The position numbers and the translations under genes were made by a program. DNA of 51,711 bases from a bacterium (GTDB lineage Bacteria; Actinomycetota; Acidimicrobiia; Spongiisociales; Spongiisociaceae): the NCBI GenBank assembly GCA_028821575.1, contig JAPPFW010000088.1, positions 1-51,711 on the forward strand. The letters run 5' to 3'. The notes beneath the pieces are model-generated. The model did no database searches. It saw nothing but the letters and a program-made list of their open reading frames with translations, and was not told the origin of the DNA. Of the stretch, positions 16,921 through 24,987 are shown piece by piece (the stretch's first letter is position 1; every line of letters starts with the position of its first letter).

Positions 16921-18576
16921 ATCCTGCTTGATCCACTCCACTACCAGGCGGCGTAGGGTGCCGAGCGGCACTGAGCCGCTACCGAGCACCGTCCTGTGGA
17001 ATGCCTTGATGTCGAAGGATCCGCCCAGGCGGGTCTCCGCTTCGGCGCGCAGGGACTCGATCTCGAGCCGACCCAGCATGTAGGAGAGGGCCTGGCCGGG
17101 AATGGCGATGTAGCGGTCGACTTCCTCCTCGATCTCGTGCAGGGACATGGACGAGTGGTCAGCGAGGAACTCGACGGCTCTGCCACGCGACCAGCCCAAG
17201 GCGTGGATGCCGGTGTCGACGACCAGACGCCCGGCCCGCAACGAGTCGGCGGTCAGCATCCCGACCCTCTGCCAGTCGTCGGCGTACAGACCCATCTCGT
17301 CGGAGAGGCGCTCGCTGTACAGGCCCCACCCTTCGCCGAAGGCGGGCAGGTAGCAGTTCCGGTGGAGGTCGTGGATGGTGTCGTTCTCGATGGCCAGGGC
17401 TATCTGCAGATGGTGCCCGGGGATGCCCTCGTGGTAGGCGACGGCGGGAATCTGGTACGTGCCCCAGGCCGCCGGGTCGCTGACGTTGAAGAAGAACCGC
17501 CCCGGTCGGACGCCGTCGGGGGTGGGCGGGTAGTAGTAGGCCATGGCTCCTACATCGATCGGGTCGGCCCGGCAGGGCGCCCGGGGTGTGGGGTCGAACC
17601 ATCCGCCCATCGCGGCGCCGGCCTTCTCCAGGCATCGGAGGGCGTCGGCCACCAGATCTTCGGACCGGGAGTACTGCAAAGCCGGATCGTCGCGCAGCCT
17701 GCTGTAGATCTCCGGGAGTTCCCGGGTTCCCAGCAATGGTCCGGCGATGCGTCTGTACTCGTCCTCCAGCAGTTCGACCCTGGCGAGGCCCAGTTCATGG
17801 ATCCTCTCGGGGTCCAGGTCGAGCGTCGTGTGGCCCCTCACCATCGCGCCATACACGGCGTCGCCACCTGAGAGGTGGCAGAGCCCGGCGTGTCGGGAGC
17901 TACGACCGGCCGGAAGGGAGACCTCGCGCAATGCCCGGGCGAAGGCGGCCAACGCGGGACGCACATGGTTGTCGACCGCGTCCACTAGGTCGCCACGCCA
18001 CCGGCTCGCGTCGGCGGCCGACAGTTCGATGGGGGCGGCCTGGGTGGCGATCGGGTGGCTCTCGGGGGCCAGGGCGAGGATCTGGTCCAGTTTCCCGACG
18101 GTCTGGGTCACATGCCGGGCGAGCGGCACTCGTCCGAGGGACGCACCCTCTTCGAGCCGGCCCACCAACTGGTCGATCATCTCCGGGAAGCGACGGAGTT
18201 TCTCGAGGTACCGGCGTCCGTGATCGCCGGTGACCAGAGGCTGGAGGTGGAGGGCAGGCACCAGCATGGTCAAGAGCCCGGCTTGGAGGCTGGCAGCGCC
18301 GAGTTGAGGCCACCAGACCCCTACGCTCGCATCCATGAACGCGGCCGCGCCGACTGTCTCCGCGAGGGTCCGATCAGCTCCGGCCGCGGCGTTGGAGTTG
18401 CCGGCGCGGGAGGCGAACCTCAGGCAGGCCTCCCTGGCTGCGGACGATCCCTCTGCCGAGAGATCGTCCCAACTCTCGAGCCGGCTGAGTTCGCCGCGGC
18501 TGAGGTTAGAGAAGTGCCGGGTGTCGAGCCGGAACTCCCAGTACTCGTCGGCCAGTACGCGAGACGGGGTGGTCAC
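16918..18576 (-). CDS. DUF885 family metallopeptidase-like protein
   Basis: The start is taken as the GTG at 18576, giving 552 residues and a GTGA overlap with the nitroreductase stop. A frame open to 18690 would overlap that gene by 117 bases and adds a non-family Arg/Pro-rich leader. DUF885 hallmarks are AYHEGIPGHHLQ (a gluzincin-like zinc site with H-E-x3-H) and FGEGWGLYSERL, which supplies the further Glu. The domain spans the whole chain. Members are predicted zinc peptidases or carboxypeptidases of unknown substrate. The protein has no signal peptide. Coupling to a nitroreductase and proximity to the M20 hydrolase suggest amide or peptide catabolism. Confidence 0.82.
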   Translation of the reverse strand: MTTPSRVLADEYWEFRLDTRHFSNLSRGELSRLESWDDLSAEGSSAAREACLRFASRAGNSNAAAGADRTLAETVGAAAFMDASVGVWWPQLGAASLQAGLLTMLVPALHLQPLVTGDHGRRYLEKLRRFPEMIDQLVGRLEEGASLGRVPLARHVTQTVGKLDQILALAPESHPIATQAAPIELSAADASRWRGDLVDAVDNHVRPALAAFARALREVSLPAGRSSRHAGLCHLSGGDAVYGAMVRGHTTLDLDPERIHELGLARVELLEDEYRRIAGPLLGTRELPEIYSRLRDDPALQYSRSEDLVADALRCLEKAGAAMGGWFDPTPRAPCRADPIDVGAMAYYYPPTPDGVRPGRFFFNVSDPAAWGTYQIPAVAYHEGIPGHHLQIALAIENDTIHDLHRNCYLPAFGEGWGLYSERLSDEMGLYADDWQRVGMLTADSLRAGRLVVDTGIHALGWSRGRAVEFLADHSSMSLHEIEEEVDRYIAIPGQALSYMLGRLEIESLRAEAETRLGGSFDIKAFHRTVLGSGSVPLGTLRRLVVEWIKQD

Positions 18577-19079
18577 TGACCGAACGAGCCCTGGTGCAGG
18601 ATGCTGCCGAGAGGCTTGCGACCCCCGAAGCGGGCGGGGCGGGCCGTCGGCGCCGGGTATCCGAGCGCGATGGCGTAACGGCAGCGCCATCCGGACGGCA
18701 GTTCGAGAACATGCCCCGCATCCTCGTGCCGGTGCATGGTTATGGGGCAGGTGGCCATGCCGAGAGCGTCTGCTGCGAGCATGATGTTCTGGGCCATGCG
18801 GCCCGTGTCGAACTCGTACGTCTCCGGTTCTTCCACGAGGGCTAGGGCGACAGGTGCGGCCAGCAGCGGCTTCGTGAAGTCACCGCATGTCGCCAGCCGC
18901 TCGACCTGTGCCCGTTCTCGGACCACTACGACCGACCAGTTCTGGCGGTTCTTGGAACTCCCCGTCCAGCGGGCTGCTTCCAGTACCAGATCGAGGTCCG
19001 CCGGATCGACCGGGCGGTCCTCGTAGTGGCGGATGGCCCGCAGCCTCAGGATGCGTTGGTAGGTTGCGTTCATAGCCAT
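18573..19079 (-). CDS. Nitroreductase family FMN oxidoreductase
   Basis: The start is the ATG at 19079 (or 19073), giving about 168 residues; the frame open to 19169 passes through repeat sequence and is rejected. Family features are the N-terminal LRAIRHYEDRPV (FMN-contacting Arg), AARWTGSSKNRQNW, the central AAPVALALVEEP, and the C-terminal AIALGYPAP. Small enzymes of this type reduce nitro groups, flavins or quinones with NAD(P)H. It is first in a coupled pair with the DUF885 gene and divergent from the 19203 gene; the shared upstream region contains two heptamer arrays. Confidence 0.82.
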   Translation of the reverse strand: MAMNATYQRILRLRAIRHYEDRPVDPADLDLVLEAARWTGSSKNRQNWSVVVVRERAQVERLATCGDFTKPLLAAPVALALVEEPETYEFDTGRMAQNIMLAADALGMATCPITMHRHEDAGHVLELPSGWRCRYAIALGYPAPTARPARFGGRKPLGSILHQGSFGQ

Positions 19080-19087
19080 CACCCTAC

Positions 19088-19175
19088 TGGCTGGTGGCTG
19101 GTGGCTCGCTTCGCAACCAAGGCCGGTGACCGCACCTTGCCTGACCACGAACCCCTGACCACTGACCACTGCCCA
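19088..19175. repeat. Two heptanucleotide arrays in a divergent intergenic region
   Basis: Units TGGCTGG, TGGCTGG and TGGCTCG lie at 19088-19108. CTGACCA, CGAACCC, CTGACCA, CTGACCA and CTGCCCA lie at 19141-19175, all in phase. The first array has TGG on the plus strand and the second on the minus strand. This is one of the few cases not next to a stop codon. Confidence 0.6.
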
Positions 19176-19202
19176 CCAGCATCTGGCTAGGCTTCGACTT
19201 CA

Positions 19203-19712
19203 GTGAGCGACGACGAACAAGGACCACGGTCCGGCTCCCCATCGAGGAGTTCCCTGCCTCCGGATACCCGCATACTCCTCTGGTTCGGGATCGCGGTGGC
19301 CCTGCTGCTGGTGGCGGCGGTCGTTCTCTCCTTCGTGAAGAGTCCCCAACTGGACCCCGACAGCCCGGAAGGCGTCGTCCAGCGTTACCTGCAGGCGGTG
19401 GTCGAGGGGCGGCGCAGCCTGGCCCGCTCTTACCTCTCGGACCGCCTACAGGATGACTGTGACTGGGAGTTCCCGCGTCACCTCTCCCGCGATGCGTACC
19501 GGATCGAGTGGGTCGACACGGTGGTGGACGGATCGGAGGTCCGCGTCGATGTGCTGGTAGCGGAGGACGATCTCGGGGTTTTCGGGTCCTACCACGAGTT
19601 CTACGCGGGGTTCACGCTGCAGGACTCAGCGGACGGATGGCGTATCACGGATCAGGAATGGCCCTGGTACGGGTGCTCCGAGCCGATGCTTGACCGGACG
19701 GAAGATCCGTAG
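19203..19712 (+). CDS. Membrane-anchored protein with a possible NTF2-like outer domain
   Basis: The protein has 169 residues and a GTG start. A charged cytoplasmic N-terminus of about 20 residues is followed by one helix (ILLWFGIAVALLLVAAVVLSF). The outer domain of about 115 residues begins PEGVVQRYLQAVVEGRRS and ends near an aromatic WPWYGC segment, a layout typical of NTF2-like or DUF4878-like extracytoplasmic domains. The family is not certain. Its TAG stop is 2 bases from the next ATG, so it is in an operon with the large membrane protein. Confidence 0.6.
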   Translation: MSDDEQGPRSGSPSRSSLPPDTRILLWFGIAVALLLVAAVVLSFVKSPQLDPDSPEGVVQRYLQAVVEGRRSLARSYLSDRLQDDCDWEFPRHLSRDAYRIEWVDTVVDGSEVRVDVLVAEDDLGVFGSYHEFYAGFTLQDSADGWRITDQEWPWYGCSEPMLDRTEDP

Positions 19713-19714
19713 AA

Positions 19715-21403
19715 ATGGCTATCTTCATCGTCAGTGTGATTCTCCAGCTGCTCGTGGCCGGGGTTGCCGTCGCCGTGTTGATCACGTTCCTGTCCCGCCG
19801 GTCGGGTCGGGACACGGGACGCGCGCTCAGGCGTTTGTTCCGCTACGGGATCCTGCTCGTGCTCACGGTCCTCGTCGGTACCGGCGTCACCGGTCTGATC
19901 TCACTAGCCGATCCCGAGGTGACAGCCGGGCCCGGTTACTCGGCCTTCATGCTCGCCTGCGTGATTGTCGGCGGGCCCGGCCTGCTTCTCGTACTCCGGT
20001 GGGTGAGGCGAGCCCTGGAACGCTCGGGCGGGGCCGATCGCGGCTGGGAGATCTATCTGGTGGTGGCGGAGTTGGCCAGCCTCGTCACAGCGGCCACAGG
20101 CGCCTACATCTGGGGTGAGAGCCTCACCGAAGGCATGTTCCGTATCACGCCTGCCGCGGTGATGGTGGTGTGGGGGTTCATCTGGTTGCTGCACCATACC
20201 CTGGCCGGTCGGCGCGGACGCGGTGGCCACTTGCGCTACGGGGTGCTGCTCGGGTCGGCGGCCGGCCTGGTCACGGGTTCCGTCTTCGCCGTCCTGTTCG
20301 TCCAAGGGGTGCTGGGCAGGCTCTACGACATCGTCGCAGGGACAACCGTCATCGCCGACAGTGCGGAGCCCATCCCTAGCTCCCTGGTCGGTCTGGTGAT
20401 CTGGGGAGCTGTCTGGCTGCGTTACTGGTGGTCGATCGGCAGGCGTGAGGAGACGACGGTCCTGTGGCGCGCCTACGTGCTGATAGTGGGGGTGGTCGGC
20501 GGACTCCTCGCCACGCTCACCGGGGTCTGGCAACTCGCCTACCGGATCCTCGACTGGATTGTCGGGGACTCCACGGATCCTGCCGCGCTGCACTTCGAGG
20601 AACTTCCCCTCGCCGTAGCCCTTACCGCCGTCGGTGGGGTCGTTTGGGGTTACCACCGGGTGGTCCTGCGATCCGCGGCTCCGGAGGAGCGCGGCGAGGT
20701 CGATCGCGTCCACCGGTACACGGTGACCGGAGTCGGCTTGATCGCCACCGTGGGCGGTCTGGGGGCTGTGATAGCCGCTTGCATCCAGGCGCTCCTACCG
20801 GCTGATCTCCTGTACCGATCCGATAGGTCCGGCCTTGTCGCGGCCGTCACCGTGCTGCTGGTGGGCGCCCCGCTGTGGTGGCGCTACTGGGCAGCGGTCC
20901 AGGAATGGCGGGTCGCGGACCCCGAGGCGGAGCTTCGCTCGCCCACGAGACGGATCTACCTGATTTGTGTCTTCGGCGTGGGTGGCATCCTGGCATTGGG
21001 CAGCCTGTTCTTTCTGGCCTACCGGATCTTGGAGTCGTTCCTCGCGGGGGAGGCAGGGACGGCCACGGTGTTCGCGATTCGCTGGCCGCTGGCGCTGGCA
21101 CTGACCGTGGGCGTAGCAGCCGCTTACCACCGGGCGGTCCGCCGGGCCGACCTGGTCGACACACCTGAGGAGCCGCCTCGCACAGCGGTAGGCTCGGTGG
21201 TCCTGGTGGGGTCGGGCGGGCGCACGGTCGCCGAGGCGGTCGAGAAGCAGACCGGAGCCAAGGTCCGAGTCTGGGACCGGACGGACACCGGAGTCGGTTT
21301 TTCCACCGAGGCGGTGTTGGAGGTCATCGAATCGGCCGAGCACGAGCGCCTGCTGATCGTGGCCCGCCCGGACGGCCCGGAGGTCATTCCCTATACCGAG
21401 TGA
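19715..21403 (+). CDS. DUF5671-repeat polytopic membrane protein
   Basis: The protein has 562 residues and about 13-15 helices in repeated blocks. Each block shares a pattern such as W-x2-Y-W or YHR followed by a charged loop and then ARG/TRR-I-Y: WLRYWWSIGRREE, WGYHRVVLR, WWRYWAAVQEW and AAYHRAVRR. These repeats match DUF5671, an uncharacterised actinobacterial membrane domain. A soluble alpha/beta C-terminus of about 80 residues follows (SVVLVGSGGRTVAEAV, LLIVARPDG). The function is unknown. It is the second gene of an operon with the 19203 gene. Confidence 0.68.
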   Translation: MAIFIVSVILQLLVAGVAVAVLITFLSRRSGRDTGRALRRLFRYGILLVLTVLVGTGVTGLISLADPEVTAGPGYSAFMLACVIVGGPGLLLVLRWVRRALERSGGADRGWEIYLVVAELASLVTAATGAYIWGESLTEGMFRITPAAVMVVWGFIWLLHHTLAGRRGRGGHLRYGVLLGSAAGLVTGSVFAVLFVQGVLGRLYDIVAGTTVIADSAEPIPSSLVGLVIWGAVWLRYWWSIGRREETTVLWRAYVLIVGVVGGLLATLTGVWQLAYRILDWIVGDSTDPAALHFEELPLAVALTAVGGVVWGYHRVVLRSAAPEERGEVDRVHRYTVTGVGLIATVGGLGAVIAACIQALLPADLLYRSDRSGLVAAVTVLLVGAPLWWRYWAAVQEWRVADPEAELRSPTRRIYLICVFGVGGILALGSLFFLAYRILESFLAGEAGTATVFAIRWPLALALTVGVAAAYHRAVRRADLVDTPEEPPRTAVGSVVLVGSGGRTVAEAVEKQTGAKVRVWDRTDTGVGFSTEAVLEVIESAEHERLLIVARPDGPEVIPYTE

Positions 21404-21438
21404 CGAGGATTCCCGGTGCCCGTTTAACCTCCTGGGCC

Positions 21439-21714
21439 ATGTGCCGCAGCATAAGAACCCTCCACAACTTCGATCCTCCTGCCACGGACGAGGAGGTCCA
21501 CGCCGCCGCCCTCCAGTACGTCCGCAAGATCATGGGCGGCCCACGGCCCTCGCGAGTCAACCGAGCCGCGTTCGAGCGCGCGGTGGAGCGCGTAGCGGGG
21601 GAGACGCGGACACTGGTGGACTCCCTGGTCACCAGGGCCCCATCCAAGAACCGCGAGGTGGAAGCCGCAAAGGCCCGGGCGAGGGCAGCCCGGCGCCGGG
21701 GTCCCCGCCCCTGA
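21439..21714 (+). CDS. DUF2277 family protein
   Basis: The protein has 91 residues. The start is the ATG at 21439 because the family opens with MCRSIRTLHNFDPPAT, as here; a GTG at 21400 overlapping the previous stop is also in frame. DUF2277 is a small conserved actinobacterial domain of unknown function, and the motif DEEVHAAALQYVRKI is typical. The Lys/Arg/Ala-rich tail suggests a disordered C-terminus. Confidence 0.8.
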   Translation: MCRSIRTLHNFDPPATDEEVHAAALQYVRKIMGGPRPSRVNRAAFERAVERVAGETRTLVDSLVTRAPSKNREVEAAKARARAARRRGPRP

Positions 21715-21727
21715 CGATCCCGGCGTC

Positions 21728-21750
21728 CTGAGACCGGAACAGCGTCTCAG
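21728..21750 (+). terminator. Stem-loop after the DUF2277 gene
   Basis: Perfect 7-base arms, CTGAGAC at 21728-21734 and GTCTCAG at 21744-21750, enclose a 9-base loop 14 bases after the stop codon. There is no T-run, so it is at most a non-canonical terminator. The remaining stretch to 22040 shows no gene. Confidence 0.35.
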
Positions 21751-22051
21751 CTACCCGGGACCTCCGGAACTACCTGCGGGGAGAGCACCAGAACGCGAAA
21801 AACGCGGAACCCCTGTCATGCAGCGGGCCCGCCTCCGACCACCACCTCCGTGTCTCCACGCGCGTCCCTCCATCCCGCGAGGGTGGACTTGGACACATGA
21901 TCCCGCCCCGGTCCGGTGGGCGCCCGTACGGACCGGTGGTGTTTCGGTCACCCAGAAGTCTGCAACAAGCCTGTGACATGTTCAACCCCCGTAGTGTTTC
22001 GATTTTCGGAATGAAGCCCGTTGGCAGGCTTACGCCGCCCCGGTGTATGGC

Positions 22052-22077
22052 TTACCCATACAGAGTGATATGGGTAA
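22052..22077. promoter_or_regulatory. Inverted-repeat operator of the VapBC module
   Basis: TTACCCATA (22052-22060) and TATGGGTAA (22069-22077) are perfect 9-base arms with an 8-base spacer. They end about 10 bases before the antitoxin start. Flanking TATGGC copies at 22046 and 22078 extend the pattern. Antitoxin dimers usually bind such palindromes to autoregulate. A TTGGCA at 22021-22026 could be the -35 box. Confidence 0.6.
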
Positions 22078-22087
22078 TATGGCTCAC

Positions 22088-22336
22088 ATGAAGACAACCC
22101 TCGACATCCATGACGACCTGCTCATGCGCGCAAAGCGCCACGCCAGGGCAACAGGTCGGACGCTCCGGGCGGTGGTCGAAGACGGGCTGCGCATGGTGCT
22201 CTCGGCTCCCTCCGCTCACCCCTCCTTCGAGCTTCCCGACCTGCGCGTGGGCGACCCGGAGGCCGCCGACCCGCTGGAGCGGTACTCGTGGCCCGAACTC
22301 CGGGAGTTGATCTACGGCGACCCGGGGACCAGATGA
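22088..22336 (+). CDS. vapB: VapB-type antitoxin
   Basis: The protein has 82 residues from the ATG at 22088 (MKTTLDIHDDLLMRAK); an ATG at 22079 is also possible. The N-terminus is a typical ribbon-helix-helix DNA-binding unit: a beta strand KTTLDI, then two helices ending LRAVVEDGLR. The C-terminal half, with PDLRVGDPEAADPLERYSW, should wrap the toxin. It overlaps the toxin gene by ATGA, and the palindromic operator lies just upstream, so autoregulation is likely. Confidence 0.82.
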   Translation: MKTTLDIHDDLLMRAKRHARATGRTLRAVVEDGLRMVLSAPSAHPSFELPDLRVGDPEAADPLERYSWPELRELIYGDPGTR

Positions 22337-22773
22337 TCGCGGTCGACACCAACGTCCTCGTCTACGCACACCGCCTGGAGTCCCGGCTGGGCGAGGAGGC
22401 GCATGCGATCATGAGCGCACTGGCAGAGGGTGATCGACCCTGGTCGATCCCGTGGCCGTGCTGCTACGAGTTCCTCAGCGTCGTAACCAACCGGCGGATC
22501 TGGAAGGACGGCGCGAGTACCCCCGAGCAGGCGTGGCGGCAGTTCGAAGCATGGACCTCGTCACCCACCAACCGTCTGATCGGAGAGCCGCATGACTTCC
22601 TGCTGGTTCTTCGCCGGTTCGTCGACCGACCACGGATCGTCGGCGGGGTGGTTCACGATGCGCGGATCGCCGCGATCTGTGTCTCCCATGGAGTCGAGGC
22701 GTTGCTCACGCGGGATCGTGACTTTTCGATGTTCCCGGAACTGACGGTACGCGATCCGTTCTCGCGACGATGA
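22333..22773 (+). CDS. vapC: VapC-type PIN-domain toxin ribonuclease
   Basis: The protein has 146 residues. The ATG at 22333 shares ATGA with the antitoxin stop. PIN-domain acids are all present: D5 (IAVDTNVLVYA), E46 (CCYEFLSVV), D109 (VVHDARIAAI) and D128 (LTRDRDFSMFP). VapC toxins cleave tRNA or rRNA when released from VapB, so this one is predicted to be active. The module stands alone between unrelated genes, as usual for these mobile pairs, but its base composition matches the host. Confidence 0.87.
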   Translation: MIAVDTNVLVYAHRLESRLGEEAHAIMSALAEGDRPWSIPWPCCYEFLSVVTNRRIWKDGASTPEQAWRQFEAWTSSPTNRLIGEPHDFLLVLRRFVDRPRIVGGVVHDARIAAICVSHGVEALLTRDRDFSMFPELTVRDPFSRR

Positions 22774-22794
22774 GCCGCGCCCCGTCCGGCCGAG

Positions 22795-23625
22795 CTACCG
22801 GCGCCGGCGGGACCGCCGGGTATGGAAGGCGGACCCCATGACCCTGCTGTCGAAGTAGTCCGAGGGGACGTGCCCGGCGACCGCGAAGTGGTAGAGCGCC
22901 GTCTGGTAGATGCCGGTCAGGGCGGTCATCACGATGACGACGATGATTCCCCAGAGCACTCCCAAGGCGATCGCCACGCCACCCACCCCGGTGCCGGCTG
23001 AAACAACTCCGGCCACCACCAGCACGATGGCCGGGATGAACAGGAGAAATCCGACGATGCCCAACCCGATGTGGCCGGCGAGGTTCTCGCCCCAGGTGCT
23101 GCGTACCAGTCTCCCTGACTTCTTGAGCGCCCTGCCGGCGCTCGCACCCTCGACGACGATGATCGGTAGCACCAGGAAGGTGACCACCGTCCAGGCCATC
23201 CCGACGATGGCAATCACGATCTTGCCGACCAGCCCTACCCGTTCCTCGATGGCGCGCAGGATGACCGACACGACGGCCGACAGGAGCGCCCACGGAAGGA
23301 TCTTCCCGGCCCGGCGGGCCGCACCCCTGATCGCGCTCCCGACCGTCGGGTCGCCACCCTCGAGGCGTTCGTTGGCCGCGCTTATCAGGGCCGCGTTGAA
23401 GAAGATCGTGATGTACGCCAGCACGAAGTACATGATCAGCATCAGGGCCAGTGTGGCGCCACCCAGGTCGGAGACGCCGGCGGCGATGATCGGGATCAGG
23501 AACGACGCGGCCACTATCAGCGATGCCGCTCCGGAGATGACCGGGAGGAGCATCAGTTCCTTGTCGGCCTTGAGTACCGCCCAGGAGGACCGGGCTAGGG
23601 CAAGAGAGTTACTTATGCGTGACAT
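22795..23625 (-). CDS. DUF6159 family membrane protein
   Basis: The protein has 276 residues from the ATG at 23625; a TTG at 23631 is also in frame. It has five or six helices, with a conserved N-terminal pattern MSRISNSLALARSSWAVLK and a central NAALISAANERLEGG typical of the family. The C-terminus after the last helix includes YQTALYHFAVAG and a basic RRSRRRR tail. DUF6159 proteins are widespread integral membrane proteins without known function. It converges on vapC with 21 bases between the stops. Confidence 0.75.
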   Translation of the reverse strand: MSRISNSLALARSSWAVLKADKELMLLPVISGAASLIVAASFLIPIIAAGVSDLGGATLALMLIMYFVLAYITIFFNAALISAANERLEGGDPTVGSAIRGAARRAGKILPWALLSAVVSVILRAIEERVGLVGKIVIAIVGMAWTVVTFLVLPIIVVEGASAGRALKKSGRLVRSTWGENLAGHIGLGIVGFLLFIPAIVLVVAGVVSAGTGVGGVAIALGVLWGIIVVIVMTALTGIYQTALYHFAVAGHVPSDYFDSRVMGSAFHTRRSRRRR

Positions 23626-23684
23626 GGGCAAGAGGCTAGTTCGGGGAGTGGGCTAGTCCGCGGATCGATTGCGACCCGGCCGGG

Positions 23685-24041
23685 TCACTGACGGCCGAAG
23701 GCGGCGTGGCGCCGTGGCCGGGCAGGGTCGATGCCGATGCTGACCAGGTAGCGCCGGCGGGCCATCTCGAGCCTCTCCCACTCGTCGGCGTCGGCCTCGG
23801 TGATGATGGCGTGCGGTCCCCGGCGGAGTTCTTCCGGAGGGCCGGGTTCGAACATCCACCAGGCAGACGGCATCCCCCAGAGATCCCAGCGATCCAGGAA
23901 CTCGTCGCGCACCGCTTCCCACTCCGCTTCGGCCCGTTCCAACGAGCCGAAGGTACCCAGGAATTCCTCTTCACTGCCGAAGGTGAAGACCTTGAAGTGG
24001 AAGAACGGTATCTGGGTGGTTTGTTTTCTCCGGCGCCTCAT
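23685..24041 (-). CDS. Hypothetical protein, 118 residues
   Basis: I do not recognise this protein. It is soluble, with a basic start (MRRRRKQ), aromatic strands (IPFFHFKVFTFGSEEEF), an acidic helix, a WGMPSAWWMFEPGPPEELRRG segment split by Pro and Gly, and an ARRRYLVSIGID end. The mixed charges and intact codon pattern support a real gene. It is divergent from the hydrolase at 24116, 74 bases away. Confidence 0.55.
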   Translation of the reverse strand: MRRRRKQTTQIPFFHFKVFTFGSEEEFLGTFGSLERAEAEWEAVRDEFLDRWDLWGMPSAWWMFEPGPPEELRRGPHAIITEADADEWERLEMARRRYLVSIGIDPARPRRHAAFGRQ

Positions 24042-24115
24042 GTCCGATGATTATCGCGGGTGCGCGCAACCCGCGAGACGTAGATATCCTGTGCGAACGA
24101 AGCAGCGGAGGCGGC

Positions 24116-24871
24116 ATGTGTTTCAACCACGATTCCGAACCTCCGGTCCCCGAGGGTGACCGGGAAGCGACAGGGCGTGACCTCACGCTGACCGCACGGG
24201 ACGGGAACGAGTTCGCAGCGTTCGAAGCTACGGGCGCCACCCCGTCCGAGACCGCCGTCGTCGTACTCCCCGATGTACGCGGTCTCTATCGCTTCTACAA
24301 GGAGTTGGCGATGCGCTTCGCCCAGGCGGGGCACGACGCGGTCGCCATCGACTACTTCGGGAGAACCGCCGGTATCGCCGAGCGTCCCAACGACTGGGAC
24401 TTCTGGCCCCACGTCCACGGCACCACCTTCGCCGGCATCCGCGACGACGTGACGGCGGCGGTGTCGCACCTGCGAACCGCACGTCCGGGCCGGTCGGTAT
24501 TCACGGTGGGGTTCTGTTTCGGGGGATCGAGTTCGTGGCACCAGGCCGCCAACGGCCTAGGCCTCGCGGGCGCCATCGGTTTCTACGGCAAGCCCCGGCG
24601 ACCGGAGGAGACCAGCGGCGCCATAGACCGGGTGGCGGGTATGGCCAGCCCGATCCTGGCGCTCATGGGAGGGGACGATCCCAGCATCCCCCTCGATTCG
24701 GTGGAGGAGTTCAGAGCCGCACTCGAGGAGGCCGGAACGCCGCACGAGGTGGTCGTGTATCCCGGTGCCCCGCACTCCTTCTTCGACCGCCACTACGAGG
24801 ACTTCGCCGACGACTCCGCCGATGCCTGGAGACGGGTTCTCGAGTTCATCGAGACCAACAAGGCGAGGTAG
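24116..24871 (+). CDS. Dienelactone hydrolase family protein
   Basis: The protein has 251 residues. The start is the ATG at 24116, with GGAGG about 5 bases upstream. It is an alpha/beta hydrolase with the family's Cys nucleophile in GFCFGGSSS, the acid in MGGDDPSIP and the His in GAPHSFFDR. The N-terminus MCFNHDSEPP is variable. Relatives hydrolyse dienelactones in aromatic degradation or act on other small esters; the substrate here is unknown. A 34-base copy of its 3' end recurs downstream at 24918-24953. Confidence 0.84.
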   Translation: MCFNHDSEPPVPEGDREATGRDLTLTARDGNEFAAFEATGATPSETAVVVLPDVRGLYRFYKELAMRFAQAGHDAVAIDYFGRTAGIAERPNDWDFWPHVHGTTFAGIRDDVTAAVSHLRTARPGRSVFTVGFCFGGSSSWHQAANGLGLAGAIGFYGKPRRPEETSGAIDRVAGMASPILALMGGDDPSIPLDSVEEFRAALEEAGTPHEVVVYPGAPHSFFDRHYEDFADDSADAWRRVLEFIETNKAR

Positions 24872-24953
24872 CCCACCCGCTCGTGGGCCGGTCGGGCATA
24901 GGAGTGGAGGACTCCTAGAGTTGATCGAGACCAACAAGACGGGGTAGCCCACC
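24844..24953 (+). repeat. Duplicated 3' end of the hydrolase gene
   Basis: The segment 24844-24877 (coding FIETNKAR, the stop and 8 more bases) recurs at 24920-24953 with three or four changes. The second copy still encodes LIETNKTG followed by TAG. The offset is 76 bases. A small hairpin, GGAGT...ACTCC, at 24901-24915 lies between the copies. This looks like a local partial duplication that left a remnant in the intergenic region. Confidence 0.6.
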
Positions 24954-24987
24954 GCCACGGGGTGGTCGGTGGGTCGGGAAGGGCAGG

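Noticed and set aside
18577..18690. Upstream extension of the DUF885 protein
   Set aside because: It would overlap the nitroreductase gene by 117 bases with Arg/Pro-rich sequence; the GTGA-coupled start at 18576 fits better.
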